Source: Gautieria morchelliformis (lineage: Eukaryota > Basidiomycota > Agaricomycetes > Gomphales > Gomphaceae). From it: a stretch of 64,000 nucleotides of DNA. Each line of letters begins with the position of its first letter. The first letter of the stretch is position 1. The translations under genes and the position numbers were made by a program. The notes beneath the pieces were generated by a model that did not search any database, was not told the origin of the DNA, and saw nothing but the letters and a program-made list of their open reading frames with translations. The stretch covers positions 1-64,000 of the forward strand of contig WHVA01000589.1 of NCBI GenBank assembly GCA_015179125.1. The letters run 5' to 3'. This document shows, piece after piece, positions 44,348 through 57,038 of the stretch.

Positions 44348-46817
44348 CTAAACAAAGATGACAATCAGATCAGGAGCCATGGATACAGTAGTGCTGTGGA
44401 CCTTGGCGGGATTGAGGTTTAATACCTCAAGGCTGGAAGAGGCCACGGCTCGGGATAAAGCCACATAGGCCTGACCTGTAATGGAAGAATTAGGCATGGC
44501 CTGCGGCTGAGGGGGAGGGAGTGATGTTGGCTTACCTCTTTGAAAAATGCCTTTAAGATCCACTCGCACCCGGCTAAGAGTCTGACCTTGAGATTTGTGG
44601 ATGGAGATGGCCCATGAAAGAATGAGGGGAAGCTAAGAGGTGGGGTAAGCAGTAAACAGGTCTTGTGAATGGAGAATCCATACCTGCCGGCGAGAGGCTG
44701 AACCCCGACCCCAGGCAACTCAAGTTTAAAAGTGTTGGAGAGCACGAGGACTTCTTGGTGCATGGAAGCGCCATCAGTCCCAACAAGGGCGAAGCATACC
44801 AAGGGGTACTTTGCCTGGCCTAACAGCGGGTGCACGGTTTCCTTGCCCACAGAAAGCCCTTCATGGTCATCGGGAAGGATGAACCCAGTCACTATGCCCA
44901 CACATCCATTGAAAAGTAGCCCGACGTAGTTTTTCAGGCGGGGGTAGTTTTTGATAAGCATGACCTGGACTCCTACCCTGAGCTCCAGTTGCACAGGGAC
45001 CATAAGAGAACTTAGGAGGGTTTGGCGGTCTGCAGGGTCAGTGACCCGACCGCCGTCCCAGCCAATGTAAACAAAGGCCGGGTGCGGGAGTACTTTCAAT
45101 CTTCTCTGGTTGGCATTGTGGACCTGGTTGCGAAGCGGAAAACTGTTCCCAGTGATATGAGTGGGGAGGGGACCCTGATGGGCATAGTGGTACTGACAGA
45201 CATGCAGGCTGAATGTTGTCCTGGTAATCACTGGGGACGGCGAGCTGAGAGAGGTAACGTATAGTGCCAGGCGATAGGCCACCATATCGAACATTGTGGA
45301 GAACCTGTAAAAACTCTGTGAGAGTAGGCATAGGTCAGGTGGAATGGGATGCAAGGGCGGGATGACGGCCACCTGGGTCTGCCTGGTGGTACACACGCTT
45401 GAGAATAAAGGTGTGTTGAATGCTGGAGGACCAGTTCTTCGCCTGGAAGGCAAACTTGGCAGTACCGCCCTTTGCAGGGATAGGAGGCAGCTGGAAGAAA
45501 TCCCTGGTGAGGATGAGCTGCAGCCCACCGAAGGGAAGGCGGGGTTGTTTGCGCAGGATTTGAGCCATCTGGCAGAGCTTGTCGAAGACGTCCCCATCCA
45601 GCATTCCGGCTGTGTGGAGTGTTTATGTCATGAGGGACAGGAGAGTGGGGGACAGGGGTACCTTTGTCAATGACAAGGCATTTGGCTTTGCGCCAGCGGG
45701 AGAGGACGGCAGCGTTGGATGGCCAGCGTGCTGAATAGATATACTCAGATGCAGTTTTTTCACCGGTGCCGATACCTGCCCAAGAGTACAGTGTGCAGCC
45801 ACCAATGTGACAAGCGGCGAGGCCAGTGGATGCGGTAATGCCAATCGCCTCAGGTTCTTTGGGGTTTCGCCTGTGCAAGAGCTTTATGATGTGTGCAAGG
45901 AGCACAGATTTGCCACTGCCTGCACATGGTGAGCGTGGAGCTGGGGGCCACATGAGAAACTTACCTGCAGAACCAGTAAAAAAAATATTTTTCCCAGCCC
46001 AAGCAGCATCTATAATCTGCCTTTGTTCTGGAGGGAAAAACAGGGAAGCCTGCTTGGAAATATCGATCACAGGTTTGTCAGACGGGTCTTTTGAGTTGAT
46101 GGTTGTTTGAGGGGGTGAGGGGCGTTTGCGAGGGCAAGGCGGAGAGGGGGTGATAGCCTGTTGGCGGGTTCGTTTCCCTGGGGTGTTCTTTTGGGTGGGG
46201 TGGAAGCCTAGCCGGGCAGGTGGGGGGGAGTGCAAAGGGAGTGGCGGCTGTGATGGATGACCGACAGGAATTAGCTGTGCAGGTGTCTACAAAAAGTGAC
46301 TGACCATGATTGGATTGCCCCGAGGTCGGTCGAGGGAGATAGGTAGGGCCTTGGGCATGGATAATGACATAAGAGGCGAATCGGGATGGAGCTTGGGGTG
46401 GTCCAGCCGATGTTGAACTCGACGGATGAGGGCTCGTTCCTTGTTCTGAGAGATCAGCAGGGCCTGGGCCGGGGATAATGAGCCAGGAGGTGGATGAGGT
46501 TGGAGCTGGGGGTGGCTGATCCCATGATGAATTCGATGTATGCGGGCTTGTTCCTTGTTCATGGAGATGCGCAGGGCCTGGGCCGGGGATAGTGAGCTAG
46601 CAGGTCGGTCAGGATAGAGCCCTGAGTGGTCCACCGGATGTTGAATTGGACAGATGTGAGCCCGTTGGTTCAAATCAGGGTCTTGCGGGATGGCCAGATT
46701 TGAAGCGGAGTCATTGGGGATAGGCAGGTTTGTTGCAGTGTCATTGAGCATCATGAGGTTTCGGTGCGGTAGTGGGCGGGGGTTCGTTAAGTATTGTGCA
46801 AAATAAAGGGATAGCAA
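44348..46817 (-). CDS. PIF1-type DNA helicase, probably inactive paralogue
   Basis: The N-terminal exon (46817 to about 46304) has an internal repeat ([17 protein letters not shown] / [17 protein letters not shown]). After an intron the next exon gives a Pro/Lys-rich linker and [20 protein letters not shown]. Walker A ([16 protein letters not shown]) is split by an intron in the middle of the P-loop. Motif Ia reads [10 protein letters not shown]. Walker B reads CLVIDK-AGMLDGD where the family has IDEISM, so the catalytic Glu is replaced by Lys; the next motif reads TRDFFQLPP for TGDFFQLPP. Late motifs are intact: [13 protein letters not shown] and QAYVALSRA, also split by an intron. It ends APDLIVIFV. 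About seven exons. The frame seems open, but the Walker B change suggests loss of ATPase activity. Confidence 0.7.
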
Positions 46818-49800
46818 GGGAGAGGTGGCTGGAGAGCAGGGGGCATTGTCTCACGATTTCACACAGACTCCTAGTCCTAATGGAGTATCATGGAGGCCAC
46901 AGTGGCGGAGATGAAACTTGTTGCAGGTGTATGCAGATGGGACTGTTATGGAAACGGGGTATGCTTTCCGATTGCAAAAGCCGGAACAAATAAAGGTGAT
47001 CCGGGAGACACGGAGTTGTACATAACAGGAGAGCAAATAGAACATGAATAACTAAATATAAAGGGATTATATTAGGATATGCTAGAAACAGCACAGGAAG
47101 CGGTGCAATGGAGATGTCGGTGACCTAGTACAAAGGGAGTCTTAGAGAGCGGAGATTGGCCGAGGTCACAAGTTTCAGGTGTGGGGACATGAGCCTGCTA
47201 CTGGATGGGGTTTCCTGTGATACGAATTGTCATTGTAAAGTGAATTACTGTGACCCAGGAGCAAACCTAAAAGGGAACATGGGCATCATTCAGCACATAC
47301 TACCTGCTCGAGTGGTCATGTCAAAGCCAACTCCCCCGCTGAGGGCGTCTGACCAGTTGCTCCAAAAGATATGCTCAATTGGCCACGTAAAGCTCCGCTG
47401 ATGGAGTATGACCAATTGTCCCATAAGGTATGGGGCCAGGACCATGGTATGTGGCTGCGTATGTATAACATATTCCAGGCTCAGCTCCGTGCCCTCCGTG
47501 CGTAAGACCCAGCCCAATTCATTAATGAAAAAGGGTGCATGAGAGTGTTCTCCAAGTGCCGTCTCAACAGTTGTCCCCCACCATGCCGGGACCACAGACA
47601 GAGGAGGCGCACCTGAACAAGTGGCATCTGGTGGGCGCGGAGCTCCTTCTTGGGGATCACAATACTTAAATATATACACGTACCCTTCAGCCCATTTTTT
47701 CAATTGGGTTTACTAAGTGACCTATTACGTTTCCGTGGGCCGGAACCGAAAGCTCCGCTAGCCAGCTCAATTGATGATACCATCAAGCCAAGCGGTTACA
47801 AAAAGAGCAGTTCTGAGGACTTCCGTCTTATACAAGATATCACCTACGATATTGGTAGCCACAATGTTACCCTGACACGTTTCAACGTAATGAAACACCG
47901 TTGAATTATAATAGGTGTGCCCCATCAAGTGTGTTCCACAAGGCACCAGCATTGGAGGTGTTTCAATGGCACAGCGCGATGCCAGATTCTATGGGAGCGG
48001 CGATCGCATTCTCTTATACGTGCATATATGAGAGTAGTAAACGAGGCTTTTAGGCGCCATAGGTCACGGCTGTCTCCCAGGCGGGCGTCATTTGTATTGT
48101 GCACTTATGACACATGATCAGCATATGCGCTTGTGTTGCCGCCGGCTAGGCGTGGCTCCGGCTAAGCCGCGAGCCGAGCTGCAACTTAGCCATGCCAAAG
48201 CGACGTTTTGAGACCCGGGTATGGATATGACACATGGCTTAAATGCTGGGCTGGCTCACAGGCACCTAGGTAGTTTTGGTATAGCATAAAATAGTTCGAT
48301 ACGTTGGAAAGTACATTCTGAGGATCATACGCTAGCGCCAACACTTCAACATTTTTAAACGGCTTGGCTTCAAGCCAATGTCTGGTCCTACCGGTAGTTT
48401 AGAGCGAAAGCCGAGCCGTGGCATCACTCATGTCAGCCTGCCCCCTAGGTTGAGTACGGCTGGTTGGCTGGTCATGAGGCAAGTGGATACCCACTCAAAT
48501 ATATACAGAGGATACCATGAATTCTGCCTAGTGCTGTGGCCTATTAGGGACCCGCTCGGGCGGTTCGGGGATGCAATCGGGCATGATGTGGGTGCCTGTG
48601 TGGGCTATATGTCACGTGATCATTGTTTTTGCTTCCAGCCAAAGCCAGACCTCATACCTAAACACAGCCAACATGGCATGGGCCAAGCATCTACCCTCAC
48701 CCATCTGGAACCGTCAGACCTGTCAGCTCGCTGTGACCATCAACACACCTGCCCCCCCATAGAAGCCAAAGTATGGCTGAGGTGGATGGCAATCCCATTG
48801 TGCAGCTCTATCTCTCAAGAAATCCCCAGCCGCTCCCCCAGGGATTGAGCGTTGCTCGTTGCCGCTAGATGCCATCTCTGGCTGTGTTTGAGGTGGGCTC
48901 CAAATGCCCTGGGCTGCCCAATGCCTACCGCCAAGATATCCTTTCGGACTGTGGTTGTAGGTGTTTGCTTGGTTGCAGGAGATACCTGACTTTGGCTTCC
49001 AATCCACCCTCATATCTTGCTCAGGGGTGCATGGCTGGTCACACCTTCACCAACGGTTTTGTTTTTTCATGAAAGGTCCGCCATCTCCATCCTCCCTTGG
49101 CATAAATTCACTCTGTTCCTTTTTCCCACCCAATATACTTACCTTATTCTTGTTTTCAGGGCCACCAGGCTAAAAGCCAAACAATCCTCCTGGTGCAGGA
49201 ACTTGGTGCCCAGCACGCAGATTTACATGACAACCTCATCACGCACTTCAAGGTGTCACTTCAGGCCACCCACCACCATGGAAAATGGAAGTGGTTGGGT
49301 GGCAGTACCAATGGGGCATGGTGCGGTCTTAGTTCAGCTAAAAACTGCTCGCATACCTCTAACACAAGTTCTTTTCAAGGTAGGAGGAGATGACTCACCA
49401 CCATGCCCTGCCTTCTTCAGGATTGATCACAATATGCATCACCCCTTATTCCAATGTTCGCCATACAAAGACCACAGCCTACCACACCTTGGCAGGAGGC
49501 TAGAGTGGGGGGCTTGCACAAGGGAAAATCAAAGTTTGTGGAAACCACATCACAGCGCAGTGAATTCTTACTTGAGCTGCAAACAGGAGTGTATCATGGG
49601 TTATGTCAATGTTCGGCATGGAAGGAACAGAGGTGTGGCGCTGGGGTAAGAAGGGACATAGTTCAGGAACAACACTGTAGGTAGACTGGGACCATGCTCA
49701 CAGACATCATGGACAGATAGACCAGTTGAAATTATGTGGAGCGCATCTTGACAGCAATTGTGTATGCTTGGTTTCACATATGGCGCAACCTCAAAGAGGT

Positions 49801-50676
49801 AAATCCATATCAAATCAATAAATACAATGGACTATTGTTTCTTTAACTTTTAATTTAAGTGCATCTGCCAATGGTTGAAGTATACCAAATACTCCTTGCA
49901 ACATATGTGCAGCAGACTTCAAACCCAACGTTTCCTGCATATATTTTTCAACAAAGCCGACCCTTGTGGGTGGTTGTGGACTAGCTGCCTTTTTGGGCTG
50001 CGGTGGTTCACTACCCCGGTACATTATTTGTCACCCATGGCTGACCGGCGCTTAAATGCCAGCACGTATATGTGAGAGAAACGCATGGCCTTCCCTCAGT
50101 TGACTATCAACCAAAGGCAAAACCCAAACATCCATGATGTTCCACACACACTGCACCCTCAAGCTCCCTGGTGCTCAGCTACGCAACCTCCAATGGAGGA
50201 TTGGGCGCTAAGGCTTTCATGCTGACACTTGCCGGTCGGCGGTCGGCGACCGGGCCCCATGCATACACTTGAAACAAATTACTCCCTTTGTATTATGACC
50301 CTTGCCCTTATGCCGTTGCCCAATGCGATGCCTCAGGCATGTCATTTTGGTACTGGCGTATCGCCCGATGTGATCCCTCGGACACGTCATTTTGATACTC
50401 GCGTATCGCCGGATGTGATCCCTCAGCATGTCATTTTGATACTCGCTTTCTGTCCGCTGTCACCTAGCGCCCTCAGCGGGTAATATATATTCGCTCAATG
50501 CACCTTTGCCCCAATTGCTTTTGATTTTGAGTGACTTGTGTCCAGGCAACCACTCGACGGGGTAATCCTGAAAGCAACATGTGTTTTTCATTTCTTTCTC
50601 TTTTTGGACTCAATAAGAGGGGCCCGATATTAAATACGTGCACTTGGACCGTTTGGATATTCCAGCATCACCTCCT
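46818..50676. other. 3.9 kb with no recognisable gene
   Basis: Several open frames of 100-210 codons exist (for example minus 47290-47703 and plus 49017-49649), but none has a motif, consistent splice layout or composition I can support. Confidence 0.4.
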
Positions 50677-52227
50677 ATGTACCTCAAAGTTTCAGACTTG
50701 CCCATTAGCCCACTCTCGTCTCCTGGGGCGACTAAAGGATATGATTCCATGCGTGGGTCGACATGGTCCCCATGGTCCCCAGCGGCTCACTCTTCTGGGC
50801 AGCCTGGTAGTCATGATGCGTGTGAACTACGGCTCAAAACATTCGCGCCCTATCGCGAATGGATCAGCACCACAAAAATGATGTTGAACTGGGGACGTGG
50901 CGGGGAAAACATGTATCGATCGTGAGTTAACTGGCAATGATTAGGTTGGGTGACTCAACAGGGCTCGCAGGCCGTGCTACGCAGACAACCGGTTGTATGC
51001 AGACTACGAGATTCCGGATGCTTTCGTGTCTTTATACGTCAAACAACCGCAGTGCCCGTGCGCTACGCAAGAGACCGAACCGGACGTGAAACACTATTAT
51101 GATATCTGGGTTGTAGAAAATGGGCCATACAAAGGTAAAGTCGCTGCGGGTTGCGCACAGCGAGATGAGGGCTGCGGGTCATGGAGTACGTACTTTGTTT
51201 GTTTCATCGCTAAAAAAACTAACTTGTGACAGTTTGCCTGACAGATTTGATTCAAGAGAATGCGGATATGCCAGTGCAAGTGTATGCCAGGAGACCGGAA
51301 GGCGACCTCAGCCCAGGTCAGTACCACATGTGTTTCTTGGTTGGACTCGCACACTTACACAACACACTGCTTAAGGTCTGCCTTATTTCAACAGATATGG
51401 GCTTTTACGCTCGGTACATAGCACATGTAAGCATTGCTGAACATGGTGGTTTCTTGTACTGAACGCTATTTATAGTCACAAAGTCTCCCAAGAAGGACTC
51501 GGGAATGAGCCAATCTCCGGTGTATCTCCCTGCAAGTCCTGACAACCCCTTTGTTGTGAGTGGTCATCGTTCGCCGTCACCATCTGGGGGAGGGTTCTTC
51601 TCCATGCGTAAAATCAACCCCAAATGACACAGTCATATGCATCATTCTTTACTGTTCCACAGCCGCAGGTTCCTTCCGATGCTCCCTCAAAAGAAGTCAC
51701 TGCGCCGACCACATGAGCCGCAATGCCACCACCCAACCTGAACGCCAGGCAGAAGGCTTTGGGCCCAAGGTCTGATACGGATTCGCGTAAGTGATTTCAC
51801 ACAATCTGAGTTATAGGCGGCTAACGTCCATCTCTAGACATTCCTAGAAATAATTTGTTGGATATAGCAGCCACACTGCACTCTGAATGCGCGCCAACAA
51901 TGCCTGGTACATGTATTGTCTTGCCAGTGAAAGGGGAACTCAGCTGTCCACTCTTTTGGTCAAGGCATTCGTCTGGTTGGTGAGACGGCCTGCCTGTGGG
52001 AGCCACCTGATGCCAGTATGTTACTGGTTTACAACCGGGACATCCCATCATTGTGCGGGCCAGAGTTAGAGGAAGTAGTGGCACGTCTGTGCTCCAACGA
52101 AGGCGTCAATGCAGTCACCTTCTGGAAGGCATTTGATCAGTGCAACTGCACACGGTTCTTCACAAAAGAAGCCCTGCATTCGGTGCATGGGCCCAACTGT
52201 GCGATGTGGATTTATGGGAATAAGTAG
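50677..52227 (+). pseudogene. Uncharacterised spliced gene with GRF-like zinc finger, one in-frame stop
   Basis: Exons fit in frame: 50677-50921 (MYLKVSDLPISPLSSPG...), 50962-51185, 51233-51316, 51395-about 51426, then an exon near 51.48-51.56 kb, another from about 51664, one near 51.84-51.91 kb and a last one to TAG at 52225-52227 (...NCAMWIYGNK). Exon 2 carries C-x-C (CPC), then GPYKGKVAAGC-x6-CGSW, the spacing of GRF zinc fingers, which bind single-stranded nucleic acid in other proteins. The C-terminal half (DIPSLCGPELEEVVARLCS, FWKAFDQCNCTRFF) is unknown. A TGA at 51714-51716 interrupts a frame that continues in phase on both sides, so this is either a recent pseudogene, a sequencing difference, or two genes with the second starting at the ATG at 51723. 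Confidence 0.5.
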
Positions 52228-53117
52228 TCCTCTGGCGGCTACCTGGCTGGACATGTTGCCCTCGACTTTGTTGAAAGCTACTCTGATCTTGAATGTACAT
52301 TGCAGGCTATGGAAAAATGCGTGGTTGTGTCGCTCTTCTGCTCTGGGCATCCCGCCCAAGCCGGGTTTATATGGGACTTCAAAAACACTAGCTAATAGTA
52401 CCTACATATTAAGGAAATGGCTTGAGTGCTGCCCTGGGGCGAAGGCCCAGGAAAACACGTGGCATTGCCGTAACCGAGCAAACCCCGTGGAAAAGTAGGA
52501 ACCGAGCAAAGCCCGCGGCAATGGTAGTTGCAACGATATTAAGAAGTATTTTGTCTTCTCAGGTTCCTGTCTTCTTCCCCGGCCGCCACGGGCTTCTCTG
52601 GCATCCACCACCTAGCCGGTTTCCTTCGTTGTTGCCGTTCTATTCCAACTGTTGCCCTGCTTGGCCGACATCACCCGTCTCCTTGTCTTCCCTGCTGTTT
52701 CGGCGTTGTCTGTTTGACGTTCTCCTTGCCATTTGCTGGGTGTGGGGTCGCGAGCATCAGCGTGTCCTGTCCTTCCATGGGCACCTTTCTGGGATTTTGG
52801 GGTATTCGTTACCTTCCCCACCTTTGTCGGGCTTTTCTGATGATGCTGCAGTATTGTGCTCCTGTCTTCTGACCGTTGACGTACATTGCTTTTTCTCCGA
52901 ATATTATCTCTCCGCGAACTTGAACATCCCCTGATAGTGTAATCTGTTCCCATGTACATTCCTGCATACATTTGGAGACATTATCATTGTTGTATCGCCT
53001 TTATGGAAAAGATAATTTCTCTGTTTTTCTGCCATCACCATGTATGCGTGCATAATGGCCATTGGAGAGTAGGACAGACGAGACGATACCTGGTTGCATT
53101 GAAAATAAAAACACGCG
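52228..53117. other. Unassigned sequence
   Basis: Open frames exist on both strands, but no motif or coherent splice layout was found. Confidence 0.35.
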
Positions 53118-53890
53118 CTATGTCGAGGTGCCTACTCTGCACTTTGCGTTGCGTCGGAATTGTTCTTCCTCCATCAACTGTAGCAGCCTCTCTTTGTGCC
53201 TCTCAAGCCCACAGAACCGAAATACCCCGTCCCATGTGTTACGCATATTTCGGCAAAAAGTGGGCACAATCCTGTCAATTTGAGAAAGCACAAAAGGTGC
53301 AGCGTTGATTTCAATGAAAAAATCATCCAGCTCTGCATGAAACGATGGGCGGGCATTGTCCTTCACCAAGAAGTCGTGCGGTCCGCCCTCAGAAGGTGAT
53401 AATCTCGCGGGGCTAGTGGCGAGGGCGCGGCTTACGGGGAGTTTTATTTCAGGAGCTTGATTACAAGGTGGCATGGCCCCCCGGTGCGGGCCAGCAGACC
53501 CTGTGTCACGCGTTCCTGAAACCCTCCTGGTTCTCTTCTTGGGAGTTATCCATGCATCTATCTTTTCGATATCCTCTGGAGTGAACTCCTCAAATGTACC
53601 CCACAGCCGCTCCTCGCCAGGAGTTCCCTCGCGACAACTTCTAGCCGCCGTTGGGGTCAATCCCGGAGGAGCACGGCTTACGGGGAGTTTTATTTCAGGA
53701 GCTTGATTACAAGGTGGCATGGCCCCCCGGTTCGGGCCAGGAGACGCTGGATCACCAGTCACTGACGGCCTCCTCGTGCTTTTCTTGGGAGTTATCCATA
53801 CATCTATCTTTTCGATATCCTCTCGAGTGAACTCCTCAAATGTAGCCCAAAGCCCCTGGTCACCAGGAGTTCCCTCGCAAGACCTTCTAG
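53118..53890 (-). CDS. Unknown protein with an 82-residue internal tandem duplication
   Basis: The minus-strand frame runs from about 53890, where an acceptor-like site precedes it, to TAG at 53118. Two copies of an 82-residue unit follow each other: LWATFEEFTREDIEKIDVW and LWGTFEEFTPEDIEKIDAW, each followed by ITPKK-(S/R)TRR and RGAMPPCNQAPEIKLPVSR. The DNA period is 246 bp, so the frame is kept. The C-terminus reads HAELDDFFIEINAAPFVLSQ and ends RRNAKCRVGTST. There is no known domain; the charged helical unit may be a binding repeat. Upstream exons were not resolved. Confidence 0.45.
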
Positions 53891-53900
53891 GAGCGGTACC
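53434..53900. repeat. 246-bp direct tandem duplication
   Basis: ACGGGGAGTTTTATTTCAGG occurs at 53434 and 53680; CTTGGGAGTTATCCATGCAT or its one-base variant occurs near 53539 and 53785. The duplication is in frame for the minus-strand ORF. Confidence 0.85.
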
Positions 53901-56900
53901 TGCGGTTCAACACAGTGTGAGACGATGGCTGGCTCGCCAGTCCCATGCCATTGCTTACGCATGCATTCACCAACCCCGTTCTCCTTGGGAGAAAAAGGCG
54001 ACAGGCCGTCATCGGACCACGTTTCCAAAGATCCCCCGCTGTGTATGCCCTTAAGTCCCCCTGCAATGTCATGCTGCAACAACCCCAGATGGGCCATTTG
54101 ACACCCAGGTTAGTCCAAGTGTCGCATATACAACCTGTATGGGGCTTACCGCATTTCCAACATCATGCTCACACTCCACCTCCTCCTCGGTATCAGGATC
54201 ACCCAAGAGCACCACCCTTCCACTTGGGCTTCTGCCCGCTATCGCATTGGCCGATGCCCAGGTCGAGCAGGCGTGAAATAGAGGAGAGGCGGTATACTCG
54301 TCCATTGGTGAGGTCTGAGTCGTCTGGTCAACTTGCCAGCTCAACTTCACAATTAAGCCTATGATTTCACATTCACCACCCTTCAGGCATTTGTATACCA
54401 GTCTCAAGCAGGCGCATCCTGGCTTCTTGGCATATGCCCCAAAATGAAATACACGAAGCCACCCTCAAAGCGCCCTCGTGATTCACCCTCTTCCCCCATT
54501 TGCCACCGGCCTTCTGCAGACCTCAGCTGGCATTTAGGTACAAGTTCAAGCAGCGAAGATTACAGTAAGTGTATGATTCAATTGTGCACAGCGGTACTCA
54601 AGTGGTACTTCACATGAATGGGGCAACTTGGTTGTTGGGCCATCCCAGAAGTCTCCATCAGGCTTGGAGATTAAATACGCAAGGCCATTCTTAACCCACA
54701 CTTGTCACTCATGAGGTCTGTGTGGCTGCTTGATGAATAAAGGGGGTAACTGTAAGCCCAACAGGTAAACCTATGACAAAAACAGGCGATGAAGCGAGAA
54801 CACCCTTCGCCCAGAAAGGAAACACAGCCAGTGTGGTTGTCTGCACCGCGAATGCCGGGGGGCGCGCTAAGTTCCAGAAACTAAACTCCGCCGGCATTAC
54901 GGTGCCCGCCCGAGAATGCCGGTGGTGGCGCTGACTTAGCATAGCCAAGGCACACAACACGATCCTCGCCATATGGGACCACCCTGTCGTATATGATCGT
55001 GAAAGGCATCAATAAAACCATTTTAGTTACCATTTTGCCCAGAGTGAAAGTGCAACCCAGCTGACACATGCTTCCAGGCAATTGCAATTGTGCATACAGC
55101 CGCACCCAATTTGAAAAAAAGCTTAAATATTGTGTTTCCTTCCTGCACAAGGCCACTTGGGCCAACATTCAATCATTAATTAGCGGATCCGCTCATCGTG
55201 GGAGCGCCTCGTGGCCCGGTGCCTGAACCAAGCCCCTCTTCCCAACCTGAGCCACTGGCCTTCCATCAACCAATCACTAACTTCTTCATGGTCACTTATG
55301 GGACACACTTTGATTTGGATGCCTGGGACTCCATCTCCTACTCGTGGTGTCAAAACTCCCATTGCCACAGGCCATTGGCACGACGTGCATGGTTGATGAT
55401 GTCATAGTCCGCAGGCACCTCGTGCCTCCTACCGCATGCCCATCACCACGAGCCATTTAAGCCAGCCAGGTTCCTGGTTTATGGTCTGGTGGCCCCGTGG
55501 TCGGCCCCTATGTGCTAATTTGGCACCATCCTAATACCACTATTAGTGCCTATCAGGGTAAAGGCTTTCATGGGCATTGGAGTAGGTGTTTCCTGTAAGA
55601 AACCCTACCCATTCCCAGATTGCAGCGCGGGAATAGGGGAGAGTCCCATTGCACAATGTGTAATGGCAGTGTTTTAGCTGCTGCTTACAGCATGTAGGTG
55701 TCATTTGAATGCTGATGGTGTTGTACATTTGTATGCGCATAGGATTCTACCAGTGTGCCAGGAAATCAGAGGACGCAGGGGTGTTACAGCCTTGGGGTTG
55801 GAAGGATACAGTTGGAAGAGAATACCTGGCGCCCTTGGGTATGAGAGTCCCTGCTCACTGCACCTCTGCCAACCGCACTCAAGTTGAGGCCATCCAAAAA
55901 CTCCTCAAATGGAAGAAGAGGCAGTTTGAGTAGCCGTCTTAGTGATAACCACTCCGAAGCTGGAGATGGCTGACGATGGCAAGGAAGAATACGCCATAGT
56001 GAGCAGACCTGTCGCTCACACGACCATTCACTTTCGTTTACCTGATGCTCCCTGGCACACAAGTTCCATGAAAGGCAAAAATGCCACTACGTCAAGCTAC
56101 TCGGTGACAAATGGAGTGGCCCTTTGGAAGGCCATAGCATCTGGGTTCTACCAGGGACGGGCAGCACTTCGAAGTTGCAGGTGTCGACATTGACCAATGG
56201 GTCACCGCCCTAGTTAGGCTACCATCGATCGTCTGAAAAGTGGAGCTCACTCACATCATTGTATTACTTTTCTATCATGCCTGAAGAAATGGGGGAAAGG
56301 ACAACCTTGCCTCGGTGAGCATGAACAGACAAAGTACTTGGGATGCTTGATGATGCGCTCCAGATGTGCAGGTGAGTGAGAACCGTCTTCAATTCTGAAT
56401 TGCTGCAAGATGAGTGTGGGGCCGACAGGTGTAGCTACCCAACAACGGTTAATGATGCAGGATATTACATAGGGCGTGCAGTATATCAGTGGCTGCGAGT
56501 ATATGAAGACTTTGACAGGTCTCCAGAAATGAACTCCTGGCGGGTCAAAGTCCAGGTCAGTCTGATTCCAATGGAAGCCCGTCGGTCATTCTTCCCTGGA
56601 TAGGGTCTTCGGTGTTCTCCACGCACATCATAAATGGGTGTATCAACCTTCCTTTACTATCGATTGTCCTATGTTCAGGGTTCTTAGCCGTGTCTCTGGC
56701 ATAGACCCCCTCGCTGACTATCTTGCCTACGAAACTTTGTCCACGCTCATTCGCCCCCCGCCTGGCAGTACAAGGCATGGAAACGGCGATGGATATCATC
56801 CGGCTTGTCGCACGCGAGCTTTCTCAGCCCAAGTGGATGTTTCAGCACTTGTGGCTTGGCGTCTGGTTATTACGGATCGTCGAGAACTGGTTCTAAGCAA

Positions 56901-57038
56901 GTTTTCGGCATATCCGCGAAGCTACACTCCCAAAACTCTCTCTCTACACACCTGGAGGACGCGAACCACCCATCCACCCAGTCCTGCCCCCGATGTCGAA
57001 CGAAGTGTCGACGAGCGGGGCGAGGGGAAGAGTCACTC
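53901..57038. other. 3.1 kb with no recognisable gene
   Basis: Frames up to about 190 codons occur, but none has a motif I can name. The last few hundred bases become rich in CGAGG-like words, similar to the adjoining gypsy element. Confidence 0.35.

Noticed and set aside
47290-47703. 137-codon minus-strand frame as a gene
   Set aside because: No motif, neighbour support or convincing start context; kept as unassigned sequence.
9180-51716. Idea that TGA is read as an amino acid, because many in-frame stops in transposases, partner gene and GRF-like gene are TGA
   Set aside because: Each position differs between copies in a way that fits ordinary decay, the broken RecQ-type gene also has TAA, and some full-length frames end in TGA.
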